Assembly (NCBI RefSeq): GCF_017571495.1
Contig: NZ_JAGETZ010000007.1
Span: 186,001-250,000 of the forward strand
Length of the DNA stretch: 64,000 nucleotides
Direction of reading: 5' to 3'
From: Hymenobacter negativus
GTDB taxonomy: Bacteria > Bacteroidota > Bacteroidia > Cytophagales > Hymenobacteraceae
The translations under genes were made by a program, and so were the position numbers. Below are positions 1 through 8,353 of this stretch, one piece after another. Numbering within the stretch: position 1 is the first letter of the stretch; the number at the start of each line of letters is the position of its first letter. The notes beneath the pieces are model-generated. The model was given only the letters and a program-made list of their open reading frames with translations, did not search any database and was not told the origin of the DNA.

Positions 1-480
1 ACCATCTCGCCTTACCAGCGCCCCAACCCCAACGCCGTACCCATCGAAGCCAAAGTGTCGGGTCACTACGTCAACTCCATCATTGCCAGCTCGGAAGCTA
101 AAGGCCGAGGCTATGATGAAGCCCTGCTCTTGGATATGAACGGCTACGTGGCCGAAGGCCCGGGCGCCAACTTCTTCTTCGAGAAAAACGGCGAGCTGTT
201 CACCGCTCCCAAAGGCAGCATCCTGCGCGGCATCACCCGCAACACCATAATTGACCTGGCCCGCGAGGCTGGCATCAGCGTGACGGAGAAGTTCTTCACC
301 CCCGACGAGCTGCAAGGCGCTACCGGGGCCTTTTACACCGGCACGGCCGCCGAAGTCGTGGGCATCGCCGCTATTGACGAGCTGGAGTTCAGCACGCCAT
401 TCGCCGAAACGCTAGGCGCCCAGCTGGCCGAGCGTTACCGGGCGCTGGTGACCGGCGTGGCGGTAGCGCAGCCGGCCTAG
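1..480 (+). CDS. ilvE: Branched-chain amino acid aminotransferase, C-terminal part (5' truncated by window)
   Basis: Frame 1 is open from the first base, so the gene starts before the window; about 159 C-terminal residues are visible. The product is a PLP fold-type IV transaminase that makes the last step to valine, leucine and isoleucine with glutamate as amino donor, in the cytoplasm. Visible family marks: the EAKVSGHYVNS segment, whose lysine (visible residue 18) corresponds to the PLP-binding lysine of IlvE, then DMNGYVAEGPGANFFF, the LRGITRNTIIDLA cofactor-phosphate region and FYTGTAAEV near the end. A GTG at 55 could be taken for a start but lies downstream of the catalytic lysine, so it is not one. 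It heads the ilv operon here; ilvD follows after a palindromic repeat. Confidence 0.93.
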   Translation, partial: TISPYQRPNPNAVPIEAKVSGHYVNSIIASSEAKGRGYDEALLLDMNGYVAEGPGANFFFEKNGELFTAPKGSILRGITRNTIIDLAREAGISVTEKFFTPDELQGATGAFYTGTAAEVVGIAAIDELEFSTPFAETLGAQLAERYRALVTGVAVAQPA

Positions 481-484
481 GGGC

Positions 485-587
485 GGGACCTCACCCCCTG
501 ACCCCCTCTCCCGCAGAGAGGGGGCACCGGCCCGGCGCTTGCGTCTGGCTCCCCTCTCCGCGGGAGAGGGGCCGGGGGTGAGGTCCC
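485..587. repeat. Palindromic intergenic repeat, C-rich family (ilvE-ilvD gap)
   Basis: An imperfect inverted repeat whose outer arms are GGGACCTCACCCCC (from 485) and GGGGGTGAGGTCCC (to 587). Each half also holds a smaller hairpin built on CCCCTCTCC/GGAGAGGGG. It fills most of the ilvE-ilvD gap. A second member with the same outer arms lies at 2341-2446, and a related one lies at 38172-38286, so this is a dispersed family and not a local terminator. Confidence 0.8.
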
Positions 588-629
588 GGCGTCAGGCGGT
601 ATGACATACGATTTTAAAACAACCCCACC

Positions 630-2354
630 ATGATTCTCAATAAATACAGCCGCATTTACACCCAGGACGACAGCTTGCCGGCCTCGCAGGCCATGCTCAT
701 CGGCTCGGGCTTGTCGGATGCGGACTTGCGCAAGCCGTTCGTGGGCATCTGCTCCACCGGCTTCGAGGGCAACACCTGCAACATGCACCTTGATGCGCTG
801 GCCGACGGCGTGAAGATTGGCGTGCAGGCGCAGGGGCTGGTGGGGCTGCGCTTCAACACCATCGGGGTGAGCGACGGCATCACGAACGGCACACCGGGTA
901 TGCGGTTTTCGCTGGTGTCGCGCGAGATTATTGCCGACTCGATTGAGGCGATGGCGGGGGCGCACAACTACGACGCCGTGGCTACCGTGGTGGGCTGCGA
1001 CAAGAACATGCCCGGCGCGCTCATCGCCATGGCCCGCCTCAACCGGCCGAGCCTGATGGTGTACGGCGGCACCATCAAGGGCGGCACCTTTAAGGGGCAG
1101 CAGCTCAACATCGTGTCGTGCTTCGAGGCATACGGGAAGAAGCTGCAAGGGCAGATTTCGGACGAGGACTACAGCGGCATCATCCACAACGCTTGCCCAG
1201 GGCCAGGAGCTTGCGGCGGCATGTACACGGCCAATACCATGGCCGCCGCCATTGAGGCGCTGGGCATGAGCGTACCGTTCTCGTCGTCGCTGCCAGCCGT
1301 GAGCACCGAGAAAAACCAGGAATGCCTCGACGCCGGGGCCTACCTGCGCCTACTGCTGGAGCGCGACATCAAGCCCCGCGACATTCTGGTGCGAGCAGCG
1401 TTCGAGAACGCGCTGGTGGTGGTGACGGTGCTGGGCGGCTCGACCAACGCAGTGCTGCACCTCATTGCTATTGCCCACGCGGCCGGCGTGAAGCTGACGA
1501 TGGAGGACTTTCAGGCCGTGAGCAACCGCGTACCGGTGCTGGCCGACCTCAAGCCCAGCGGCAAATACCTCATGGAAGACCTCTCGGCCCTGGGCGGCGT
1601 GCCCGCCGTGATGCGCACTCTGCTCGATGCCGGCCTGCTCCACGGCGACCTGCTGACGGTGACCGGCCGCACCCTGGCCGAAAACCTGGCCGACGTGCTG
1701 CCGCTGGGGGCTGAGCAGGACTTGCTGCGCCCGCTCAGCAATCCCATCAAGGCCGATGGACACATTCAGATTCTGTATGGCAACCTGGCCCCCAAGGGCG
1801 CGGTGGCGAAAATCACAGGCAAGGAAGGGCTGCGGTTTGAAGGGCCAGCCATCGTATTCGACTCTGAGGAGGCGCTGAACGAAGGCATTACGCAGGGGGA
1901 AATCAAGGCCGGGCAGGTGGTCGTAATTCGCTACGTGGGGCCAAAAGGCGGGCCAGGAATGCCGGAAATGCTCAAGCCGACTTCGGCCATTATCGGGGCC
2001 GGGCTGGGCGACAAAGTGGCCCTGATTACAGACGGACGCTTTTCGGGCGGCACCCACGGCTTCGTGGTAGGCCACGTTTGCCCCGAGGCCTATGACGGTG
2101 GGGCCATCGCGCTGGTCGAAAACGGCGACTGGATTGTGCTGGACGCTGCCACTAACACCATCGATATTAAAATGGACCCCGCTCTGCTGGAACTGCGCCG
2201 CCGCGAGTGGCAGCGCCCACGCCCCAACGTGCGCCAGGGCGTGCTGCTGAAATACATCCGCACCGTGAGCGACGCCAGCCACGGCTGCATCACTGATTTA
2301 GAGGAAGAAGCGGTAACGGCTCCAACGGCCGCCCACGTCAACCTCACCCCCTGA
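630..2354 (+). CDS. ilvD: Dihydroxy-acid dehydratase
   Basis: 574 residues, normal for IlvD/Edd-family dehydratases. It removes water from 2,3-dihydroxy-isovalerate and 2,3-dihydroxy-3-methylvalerate to give the 2-keto acids for IlvE. Iron-sulfur and metal motifs are present: the cysteine in GICSTGFEGNTCNMH (about residues 48-60), VGCDKNMPGAL (about 122-132) and ACPGPGACGGMYTANTM (about 188-204), plus the C-terminal GRFSGGTHGFVVGHV block. The ATG at 630 opens directly into the conserved N terminus. It lies in the ilv operon between ilvE and ilvB. Oddity: the last codons (NLTP) and the TGA stop come from the left arm of a dispersed palindromic repeat, so the natural C terminus has probably been rewritten by that element. 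Confidence 0.97.
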   Translation: MILNKYSRIYTQDDSLPASQAMLIGSGLSDADLRKPFVGICSTGFEGNTCNMHLDALADGVKIGVQAQGLVGLRFNTIGVSDGITNGTPGMRFSLVSREIIADSIEAMAGAHNYDAVATVVGCDKNMPGALIAMARLNRPSLMVYGGTIKGGTFKGQQLNIVSCFEAYGKKLQGQISDEDYSGIIHNACPGPGACGGMYTANTMAAAIEALGMSVPFSSSLPAVSTEKNQECLDAGAYLRLLLERDIKPRDILVRAAFENALVVVTVLGGSTNAVLHLIAIAHAAGVKLTMEDFQAVSNRVPVLADLKPSGKYLMEDLSALGGVPAVMRTLLDAGLLHGDLLTVTGRTLAENLADVLPLGAEQDLLRPLSNPIKADGHIQILYGNLAPKGAVAKITGKEGLRFEGPAIVFDSEEALNEGITQGEIKAGQVVVIRYVGPKGGPGMPEMLKPTSAIIGAGLGDKVALITDGRFSGGTHGFVVGHVCPEAYDGGAIALVENGDWIVLDAATNTIDIKMDPALLELRRREWQRPRPNVRQGVLLKYIRTVSDASHGCITDLEEEAVTAPTAAHVNLTP

Positions 2355-2446
2355 CCCCCTCTCCAAAAAAGAGGGGGCACCGGACCGGCGCCGACGTGAA
2401 TTATCAGGCTCCCCTCTCCTTGGGAGAGGGGCGGGGGTGAGGTCCC
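2341..2446. repeat. Palindromic repeat overlapping the ilvD stop codon
   Basis: Outer arms ACCTCACCCCC (2341-2351) and GGGGGTGAGGT (2433-2443), with internal CCCCTCTCC/GGAGAGGGG hairpins, as in the element at 485-587. The ilvD stop codon (2352-2354) lies inside the repeat. The rest fills most of the gap to ilvB. Confidence 0.8.
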
Positions 2447-2484
2447 GCCAGCCGCGTCATTCCAACTGATTTTAGCTCAACACC

Positions 2485-4257
2485 ATGTTAAACAACGAGC
2501 CAACTACCATCGCCGAGCCGGAAGCGTTAGCTGCCGCCGCGCCATCAGATATGGAAGAAGCCCTTGCCCCAAACGCTACCGGGGCGGTGGCCGTGCTGAA
2601 CATCTTGCTGGCCGAGGGGGTGGACACGATTTTCGGCTATCCGGGCGGAGCCATTATCCCGATTTATGATGCGCTCTACGACTTCAAAGACCAGCTGAAC
2701 CATGTGCTGGTGCGGCACGAGCAGGGCGGCATCCACGCGGCGCAGGGCTATGCGCGGGCGTCGGGCCGGGTTGGGGTGGTGTTCGCCACCAGCGGACCCG
2801 GCGCTACCAATCTTGTAACCGGCTTGGCCGATGCGCAGATTGACAGCACGCCGCTGGTGTGCATCACGGGGCAGGTGTTCGCGCACTTGCTGGGCACCGA
2901 TGCCTTCCAGGAAACCGACATCATCAATATTACGACACCGGTTACCAAGTGGAACTACCAGGTAACCAAAGCCGAGGAAATTCCGGAGGCGCTGGCGAAG
3001 GCGTTTTACATTGCTCGTAGCGGCCGGCCCGGTCCGGTGCTGATTGACATCACCAAGAATGCCCAGCTTCAGCCGTTCCACTTTGCGCCGTACAAGCCCT
3101 GCACTCATATCCGCAGCTACCGCCCAAAGCCCATCGTGCGGACTGAGTATTTGCAGCAGGCGGCGGCGCTCATCAATCAGGCCCAGCGGCCGTTTGTGCT
3201 CTGGGGGCAGGGCGTGATTCTGGGCGCGGCCGAGCAGGAGTTCAAGGCGTTTATTGAGAAGAGCGGCATTCCGGCCGCCTGGACCATTCTGGGAGCCGGC
3301 GCGCTGCCTACCAACCACCCGCTGAACGTGGGCATGCTGGGCATGCACGGCAACTATGGCCCCAACGTACTCACCAACGAGTGCGACGTGCTCATTGCCA
3401 TTGGCATGCGTTTCGACGACCGGGTAACGGGCCGCCTCGACAAGTACGCCCGCCAGGCCCAGATTATTCATCTCGATATCGACCCGACTGAAATCGGCAA
3501 GAACGTGACCACTGCCGTGCCCGTGTGGGGCGACTGTAAGGAAACCCTGCCCTTGCTCACGGCGCTGGTAGAAGCGAAAAGCCACTCCGAATGGCACCAA
3601 CGCTTCCAGGGCTACATGGCCGAGGAAGTGGACGCAGTGATAAAAGACGAGCTGTTTCCGACCGGCGAAGAACTGACTATGGGGGAGGTGCTGCAACAGC
3701 TCAACGAGCTGACGCAGGGGGAAGCGGTTATTGTGACTGACGTGGGCCAGCATCAGATGGTGGCTTGCCGCTACGCTCGGTTCAACCACTCGCGCAGCAA
3801 CATTACCAGCGGCGGGCTGGGCACGATGGGCTTTGCGCTGCCGGCGGCCATCGGGGCCAAGTTTGGGGCAGCCGAGCGGCCAGTAGTGGCCATCATTGGC
3901 GACGGTGGCATTCAGATGACCATCCAAGAGTTGGGCACCATCATGCAGACTGGCGTCGATGTGAAAATCATCATTCTCAACAACCGTTTTCTAGGGATGG
4001 TCCGGCAGTGGCAGGAGCTGTTTCACACCCGCCGCTACTCCTTCGTCGACATTGCCAGCCCCGATTATGTGACCGTTGCCAGCGGCTACCACATTGCCGG
4101 CCAGCGCGTGGAGGCGCGGGAAGACCTGGCTTATGGGCTGCGGCAGATGCTGGAGCACCCCGGCTCTTTCCTGCTGGAAGTGATGGTAGCAAAGGAAAAC
4201 AACATCTTCCCCATGGTGCCGCAAGGATGCAGCGTGGCAGAAATCCGGCTGCGGTAG
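2485..4257 (+). CDS. ilvB: Acetolactate synthase, large (catalytic) subunit
   Basis: 590 residues. A ThDP- and FAD-dependent enzyme that condenses two pyruvates, or pyruvate and 2-ketobutyrate, at the first common step of branched-chain synthesis. Domain order is the usual one: N-terminal PYR domain with the catalytic glutamate in RHEQGGIHAAQGYA (about residues 76-90), a central FAD-binding domain, and a C-terminal PP domain with GDGGIQMTIQELGT and LNNRFLGMVRQWQELF as the ThDP-Mg signature. The first ~30 residues are Ala/Glu-rich and not conserved. It is followed by its regulatory subunit ilvN after a long palindromic repeat. Confidence 0.97.
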   Translation: MLNNEPTTIAEPEALAAAAPSDMEEALAPNATGAVAVLNILLAEGVDTIFGYPGGAIIPIYDALYDFKDQLNHVLVRHEQGGIHAAQGYARASGRVGVVFATSGPGATNLVTGLADAQIDSTPLVCITGQVFAHLLGTDAFQETDIINITTPVTKWNYQVTKAEEIPEALAKAFYIARSGRPGPVLIDITKNAQLQPFHFAPYKPCTHIRSYRPKPIVRTEYLQQAAALINQAQRPFVLWGQGVILGAAEQEFKAFIEKSGIPAAWTILGAGALPTNHPLNVGMLGMHGNYGPNVLTNECDVLIAIGMRFDDRVTGRLDKYARQAQIIHLDIDPTEIGKNVTTAVPVWGDCKETLPLLTALVEAKSHSEWHQRFQGYMAEEVDAVIKDELFPTGEELTMGEVLQQLNELTQGEAVIVTDVGQHQMVACRYARFNHSRSNITSGGLGTMGFALPAAIGAKFGAAERPVVAIIGDGGIQMTIQELGTIMQTGVDVKIIILNNRFLGMVRQWQELFHTRRYSFVDIASPDYVTVASGYHIAGQRVEAREDLAYGLRQMLEHPGSFLLEVMVAKENNIFPMVPQGCSVAEIRLR

Positions 4258-4268
4258 AACGATAAATA

Positions 4269-4381
4269 AACGTCATGCTGAGCGCAGTCGAAGCATCTCG
4301 CGTGTGGTAGTAATCAAAATCTTGGAACGATTGAGTTAGTGGTGTCAAGCGAGATGCTTCGACTGCGCTCAGCATGACGTT
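4269..4381. repeat. Long inverted repeat, GTCATGC family (ilvB-ilvN gap)
   Basis: Two 31-bp perfectly complementary arms (4271-4301 and 4349-4379) starting CGTCATGCTGAGCGCAGTCG, separated by a 47-bp loop. Flanking AA/TT adds two more pairs. Related elements with the same CGTCATG...CATGACG ends occur at 6213-6250, 27455-27485 and 53067-53167; the one at 54516-54625 is more distant. It lies inside the operon, so full termination here would cut off ilvN. A role in attenuation or mRNA stability is possible but not shown. Confidence 0.85.
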
Positions 4382-4399
4382 CTAATAAAACCGTCAACC

Positions 4400-5002
4400 A
4401 TGTCCCACCAACCAGACCGCCAGGAATATAACATCACGGCCTACACCGAAAACCAGGTGGGTTTGCTCAACCGCATTGCCATCATTTTCTCGCGCCGCAA
4501 AATCAACATCGAGAGCCTGAACGTGTCGCCTTCCGAGATTGAGGGCATCCACCGCTTCAACATCGTGATTACGGAAACGGAGGATGTGGTGAGCAAGCTG
4601 GCCGGGCAGATTGAAAAACAGGTGGAGGTGCTGAAAGTATACTACAACACCAACGCCGACGTCATCTGGCAGGAAATGGCCCTCTACAAAGTGCCCACCG
4701 ATGTCATTGCCGAAAAGGCCTCCGTGGAGCGCTTGTTGCGCGAAAATGGGGCCCGCGCCGTGGTCATCCGCAAGGATTACACGGTGTTTGAAACGACCGG
4801 CCACCGCGAGGAAACCGACGCGCTGATTGCCGTTTTGCAGCCCTACGGCCTCATCGAATTCGTGCGCAGCGCCCGCATCGCCATTATCAAAGGCAGCAAC
4901 GGATTCAACAGCAAGCTGCGTGAGTTTGAGCGCCGCGAGCCCGGCGAGGACGTGGCCGAAAACGAATTTCTGAACAGCCGCGACGCGGTGTTTACGATGT
5001 GA
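4400..5002 (+). CDS. ilvN: Acetolactate synthase, small (regulatory) subunit
   Basis: 200 residues. It has an N-terminal ACT domain (about residues 10-85: ITAYTENQVGLLNRIAIIFS, then NIESLNVSPSEIEGIHRFNIV) and a C-terminal ALS_ss_C domain (about 95-175). It binds the catalytic subunit IlvB and in this family gives it activity and valine feedback sensitivity. It is longer than the short E. coli IlvN (about 100 residues) and close to the long IlvH-type subunits. The ATG at 4400 starts MSHQPDRQEYNITAY, which fits the family N terminus. It lies between ilvB and ilvC in the expected order. Confidence 0.95.
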   Translation: MSHQPDRQEYNITAYTENQVGLLNRIAIIFSRRKINIESLNVSPSEIEGIHRFNIVITETEDVVSKLAGQIEKQVEVLKVYYNTNADVIWQEMALYKVPTDVIAEKASVERLLRENGARAVVIRKDYTVFETTGHREETDALIAVLQPYGLIEFVRSARIAIIKGSNGFNSKLREFERREPGEDVAENEFLNSRDAVFTM

Positions 5003-5076
5003 TGTAGCGCGGACTTTGTAGTCCGCGACCTGAACGATTTTTCAACCATGCGCGGACTCGCAGAGCCCACGCTACA
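5003..5076. repeat. Inverted repeat between ilvN and ilvC
   Basis: Imperfect inverted repeat with arms TGTAGCGCGGACT...GTCCGCG (5003-5027) and CGCGGACTCG...CACGCTACA (5051-5076). It begins directly after the ilvN stop codon. An in-frame ATG at 5048 next to the right arm would add 16 unrelated residues to IlvC and is not taken as the start. Confidence 0.7.
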
Positions 5077-5095
5077 ACCCAAACCCCCAATCCCT

Positions 5096-6160
5096 ATGGC
5101 ACAAATCAATTTCGGCGGCGTAGATGAAACCGTTGTAACCCGCGACGAATTCCCCCTTGACAAGTCACTGGAATACCTGAAAGATGACACCATTGCCGTT
5201 ATTGGCTACGGCGTGCAGGGACCGGGCCAGGCCCTGAACATGCGCGACAACGGCTTCAACGTCATCGTGGGGCAGCGCCAGGGCACGCCCTCCTGGGACC
5301 GCGCTATCCGAGACGGTTGGGTGGAGGGCGAAACGCTATTTTCGCTGGAAGAGGCGGCCGAGCGTGGCACCATCGTGTGCAACCTGCTGAGCGATGCCGG
5401 CCAGATTGCCTTGTGGCCCATGCTCAAAAGCAAGCTCACGCCCGGCAAAACCCTGTACTTCTCGCATGGTTTCGGCATCACGTTCAACGACCAGACCAAC
5501 ATCATCCCGCCCGCCGACGTGGATGTGATTCTGGTGGCGCCCAAGGGCAGCGGCACCAGCCTGCGCCGCCTGTTTCTGGCCGGCGGCGGGCTGAACTCGT
5601 CATTTGCCGTGTACCAGGATGCCAGCGGCAAAGCCTGGGAGAAAGCCATTGCCATGGGCATCGGCGTGGGCTCGGGCTACCTGTTCGAAACCGACTTTAA
5701 GAAGGAAGTATATTCCGACCTCACCGGCGAGCGTGGTGTGCTGATGGGCGCCCTGGCCGGTATCATCGAAGCCCAGTACCAGGTGCTGCGCCAGCGCGGC
5801 CACTCGCCCTCCGAAGCCTTCAACGAAACCGTGGAAGAGCTCACCCAAAGCCTCGTGCCGTTGGTGGGCGAAAACGGCATGGACTGGATGTTTGCCAACT
5901 GTTCGGTAACCGCCCAGCGCGGCGCCCTCGACTGGAAAGGTAAGTTCCGCGAAGCCACCCTGCCGGTCCTCAACGAGTTGTACGACAGCGTGGCCAGCGG
6001 CGAAGAAGCCCGTCGCACCATCGAGCGCGGTACCACCCCCAACTACCGCCAGGAACTGGAAGCTGAGCTGCAGGAAGTACGTGATTCGGAACTGTGGGCC
6101 ACTGGCGCGACCGTGCGCCAGCTGCGCTCCAAAGCAGCCGAAAAAGTGGAAGCGGTGTAG
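5096..6160 (+). CDS. ilvC: Ketol-acid reductoisomerase (NAD(P)+)
   Basis: 354 residues from the ATG at 5096. It isomerises and reduces acetolactate and acetohydroxybutyrate with Mg and NAD(P)H. The N-terminal Rossmann domain is visible at DTIAVIGYGVQGPGQALN (about residues 31-48), followed by the knotted KARI C-terminal domain with metal-binding acidic residues in DLTGERGVLMGALAGIIEAQ and VEELTQSL. The single C-terminal domain makes this the short class I form, not the 490-residue E. coli type. I chose 5096 over the upstream ATG at 5048 because the added residues lie next to and within a dispersed repeat. A GGGACGTC hairpin with a T run follows at 6213. Confidence 0.96.
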   Translation: MAQINFGGVDETVVTRDEFPLDKSLEYLKDDTIAVIGYGVQGPGQALNMRDNGFNVIVGQRQGTPSWDRAIRDGWVEGETLFSLEEAAERGTIVCNLLSDAGQIALWPMLKSKLTPGKTLYFSHGFGITFNDQTNIIPPADVDVILVAPKGSGTSLRRLFLAGGGLNSSFAVYQDASGKAWEKAIAMGIGVGSGYLFETDFKKEVYSDLTGERGVLMGALAGIIEAQYQVLRQRGHSPSEAFNETVEELTQSLVPLVGENGMDWMFANCSVTAQRGALDWKGKFREATLPVLNELYDSVASGEEARRTIERGTTPNYRQELEAELQEVRDSELWATGATVRQLRSKAAEKVEAV

Positions 6161-6212
6161 TAGAGCCGCAACACTTCGCGTCTCCTCGTTGAGCAATGTT
6201 TCTGAACGACCC

Positions 6213-6255
6213 GGGACGTCATGCCGAGCGTAGCCGAGGCATGACGTCCCTTTTT
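6213..6255 (+). terminator. Hairpin with T-run after ilvC (GTCATGC family)
   Basis: Arms GGGACGTCATGCC (6213-6225) and GGCATGACGTCCC (6238-6250), followed by TTTTT. The stem belongs to the dispersed GTCATGC family, but the T tract makes it look like a working intrinsic terminator between ilvC and the methyltransferase gene. Confidence 0.6.
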
Positions 6256-6278
6256 CGCAATCGACAAAGCCCAATTTT

Positions 6279-7034
6279 ATGCAATGGAACGCGGATTCTT
6301 ACACGCAAAAGCATGCTTTCGTTTTTGAATACGGAGCCGGCCTGGTTGACTTGCTCGCTCCCAAACCGGGCGAGCTAATTCTAGACCTAGGCTGTGGCTC
6401 GGGCGAATTAGCGCAGGAAATTGCGAATTACGGTGCGCAAGTGGTCGGCTTGGATGCCTCGGCGGATATGCTCGCCAAAGCCCGCCAGCAATTCCCAAAC
6501 CTCGATTGCCGATTGGGCGATGCGGCTAGCTTTGAGTTGCCGGAGCGCTTCGATGCCATCTTCTCCAACGCCGCATTGCATTGGGTGCCTGACGCTGAAG
6601 GGGCCATCCGGCAGATGCACCGGCACCTGAAACCAGGCGGCCGACTGGTGGCCGAAATGGGCGGCCAAGGCAATGTAGGCCAGATTGTGGCGGCGGTATT
6701 GCGCCAGCTTCAGCAGCGAGGCTACGCCTTGACCGAGTTCGGGTGGTGGTATTTCCCTTCTGTAGGCGAGTATGCCATGCTACTTGAAAAGCAAGGCTTC
6801 CGGGTACGCTTGGCCCTGCACTTCGACCGACCTACCGCGCTGTCCGACCCCGAAACCGGCCTTATAGATTGGATTGAGCAGTTCGGTGACCAGTTTTTTG
6901 CCGGTGTGCATGCAGCTGATAAAGCCGAAATCCTGGCCGCTGTTGATGCCGAGCTACGGCCGGTGCTATGGCGGAATGGGCAGTGGTTGGCCGATTACAA
7001 GCGCCTGCGCATCGTGGCTGAAAAGCCCGCGTGA
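6279..7034 (+). CDS. Class I SAM-dependent methyltransferase
   Basis: 251 residues. Motif I is LILDLGCGSGELAQEIANYG (about residues 33-52), with the acidic residue of motif II in VVGLDASADMLAKARQ, motif III around RLGDAASFELPERFDAIFSNAALHWV, and LKPGGRLVAEMGG after it. The fold and motif order match Methyltransf_11/25 small-molecule methyltransferases, related to the trans-aconitate methyltransferase (Tam) group by the NAALHWV motif. The true substrate cannot be read from sequence. It sits between ilvC and ilvA on the same strand, after a terminator-like hairpin, so it may be expressed apart from ilvC. No link with branched-chain synthesis is known to me. Confidence 0.85.
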   Translation: MQWNADSYTQKHAFVFEYGAGLVDLLAPKPGELILDLGCGSGELAQEIANYGAQVVGLDASADMLAKARQQFPNLDCRLGDAASFELPERFDAIFSNAALHWVPDAEGAIRQMHRHLKPGGRLVAEMGGQGNVGQIVAAVLRQLQQRGYALTEFGWWYFPSVGEYAMLLEKQGFRVRLALHFDRPTALSDPETGLIDWIEQFGDQFFAGVHAADKAEILAAVDAELRPVLWRNGQWLADYKRLRIVAEKPA

Positions 7035-7076
7035 GACACCCCGCATCACTGTCTGCTACTTTATAACCTAACATCC

Positions 7077-8348
7077 ATGACGCCAGACCTGACAACAGCT
7101 GCTCCTGTGGTTTCCCTGAAAAACGTGGAGCAGGCGGCGCATAACCTCAAAGACGTTATCTACAAGACGCCTCTGCTGCAAAACCACGGCCTGTCGCGGC
7201 ACTACGATGCCACTGTGCTGCTGAAGCGCGAAGACTTGCAAGTGGTGCGCTCCTACAAGATTCGGGGCGCTTACCACAAGATGAGCACGTTGCCGCCCAT
7301 TGCCGGGGAGCGCGAAATTGTGTGTGCCAGCGCTGGTAACCACGCCCAGGGTGTGGCCTACGCCTGCCAGCTGCTGGGGCTGAAAGGCTACATCTTCATG
7401 CCCGCCCAAACGCCGGCCCAGAAGGTGGACAAGGTGCGCCTCTTCGGGAAGCAGTTTGTGGAAGTGGTGCTAACCGGCGCCAGCTTCGACGACTCATTCC
7501 GCGCCGCCAAGGCGTTTGGCGACGAGCGGGGCAGCACCTTCATCCATCCCTTCGACGACCTGGCCATTGTGGAGGGGCAGGCCACCGTGGGGCTGGAGAT
7601 TCTGAAAGCTTCCACCGCGCCCATCGACTACTGCTTTATGCCCATCGGCGGCGGCGGGCTGGCCTCGGGTGTAGCCAGCGTGTTCCGGCTGTTGAGCCCT
7701 GCCACCAAGCTCATTGGCGTGCAGCCGTTGGGTGCGCCGTCCATGCACAATGCCATCCAGAACCAGCAGCACGCGGCGCTGGCCAGCATCGACAGCTTTG
7801 TGGATGGGGCGGCAGTGAAGTGCCCCGGCCAGCTCACGTACGCGCTGTGCCGCGAGTTGCTCGACGAAGTAGTGCTGGTGCCCGAGGGGCAGGTGTGCCT
7901 CGACTTGCTGAAGATGTACAACGAGGAGGGCATTGTGCTGGAACCAGCCGGCACGCTCACCATCTCAGCCCTGCACCAGTTTGCCGACCGCATTGCAGGC
8001 AAAACCGTGGTGTGCGTGGTCAGCGGCTCCAACAACGACATCACCCGGATGGAGGACATCAAGGAGCGGGCCGCCAAGTACCAGGGCCTGAAGCACTACT
8101 TCATGGTGAATTTCAACCAAGCCCCCGGCGCCCTCCGCCGCTTCGTAAACCAGGTACTGGCCGAGGGTGACGACATCATTCACTTTCAGTACATCAAGAA
8201 GAACAATAAGGAAAAAGGCCCCGTTTTCATCGGCATTGAAGTGAAGCAGCCTCTGGACGTGGACGCTATCAAAAGCAGAATGGGGGAGGAGGGATTCAGT
8301 TTTGAGTACCTGAACGGCCAGCCCGATTTCCTGGCGCTACTGGTGTAG
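7077..8348 (+). CDS. ilvA: Threonine ammonia-lyase (threonine dehydratase), biosynthetic
   Basis: 423 residues. A PLP fold-type II enzyme turning threonine into 2-ketobutyrate, the isoleucine-specific entry step. The PLP lysine is in VRSYKIRGAYHKM (about residues 54-66), the phosphate-binding loop is GGGGLASG (about 193-200), and VVSGSNND is the third PLP contact. The C-terminal ~80 residues (YFMVNFNQAPGALRRFVNQVL) form a single ACT-like regulatory domain, as in short IlvA proteins. It closes the ilv gene set and is convergent with the YeiH gene, with only 5 bp between the two stops. Confidence 0.95.
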   Translation: MTPDLTTAAPVVSLKNVEQAAHNLKDVIYKTPLLQNHGLSRHYDATVLLKREDLQVVRSYKIRGAYHKMSTLPPIAGEREIVCASAGNHAQGVAYACQLLGLKGYIFMPAQTPAQKVDKVRLFGKQFVEVVLTGASFDDSFRAAKAFGDERGSTFIHPFDDLAIVEGQATVGLEILKASTAPIDYCFMPIGGGGLASGVASVFRLLSPATKLIGVQPLGAPSMHNAIQNQQHAALASIDSFVDGAAVKCPGQLTYALCRELLDEVVLVPEGQVCLDLLKMYNEEGIVLEPAGTLTISALHQFADRIAGKTVVCVVSGSNNDITRMEDIKERAAKYQGLKHYFMVNFNQAPGALRRFVNQVLAEGDDIIHFQYIKKNNKEKGPVFIGIEVKQPLDVDAIKSRMGEEGFSFEYLNGQPDFLALLV

Positions 8349-8353
8349 CACCT

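Noticed and set aside
2545..3927. Long minus-strand reading frame inside ilvB
   Set aside because: Mirror frame of a well-supported gene in GC-rich DNA; His/Gly/Val-rich and without any recognisable domain.
5048..5095. Upstream start for IlvC
   Set aside because: The extra 16 residues come from a dispersed repeat and do not match the KARI N terminus.
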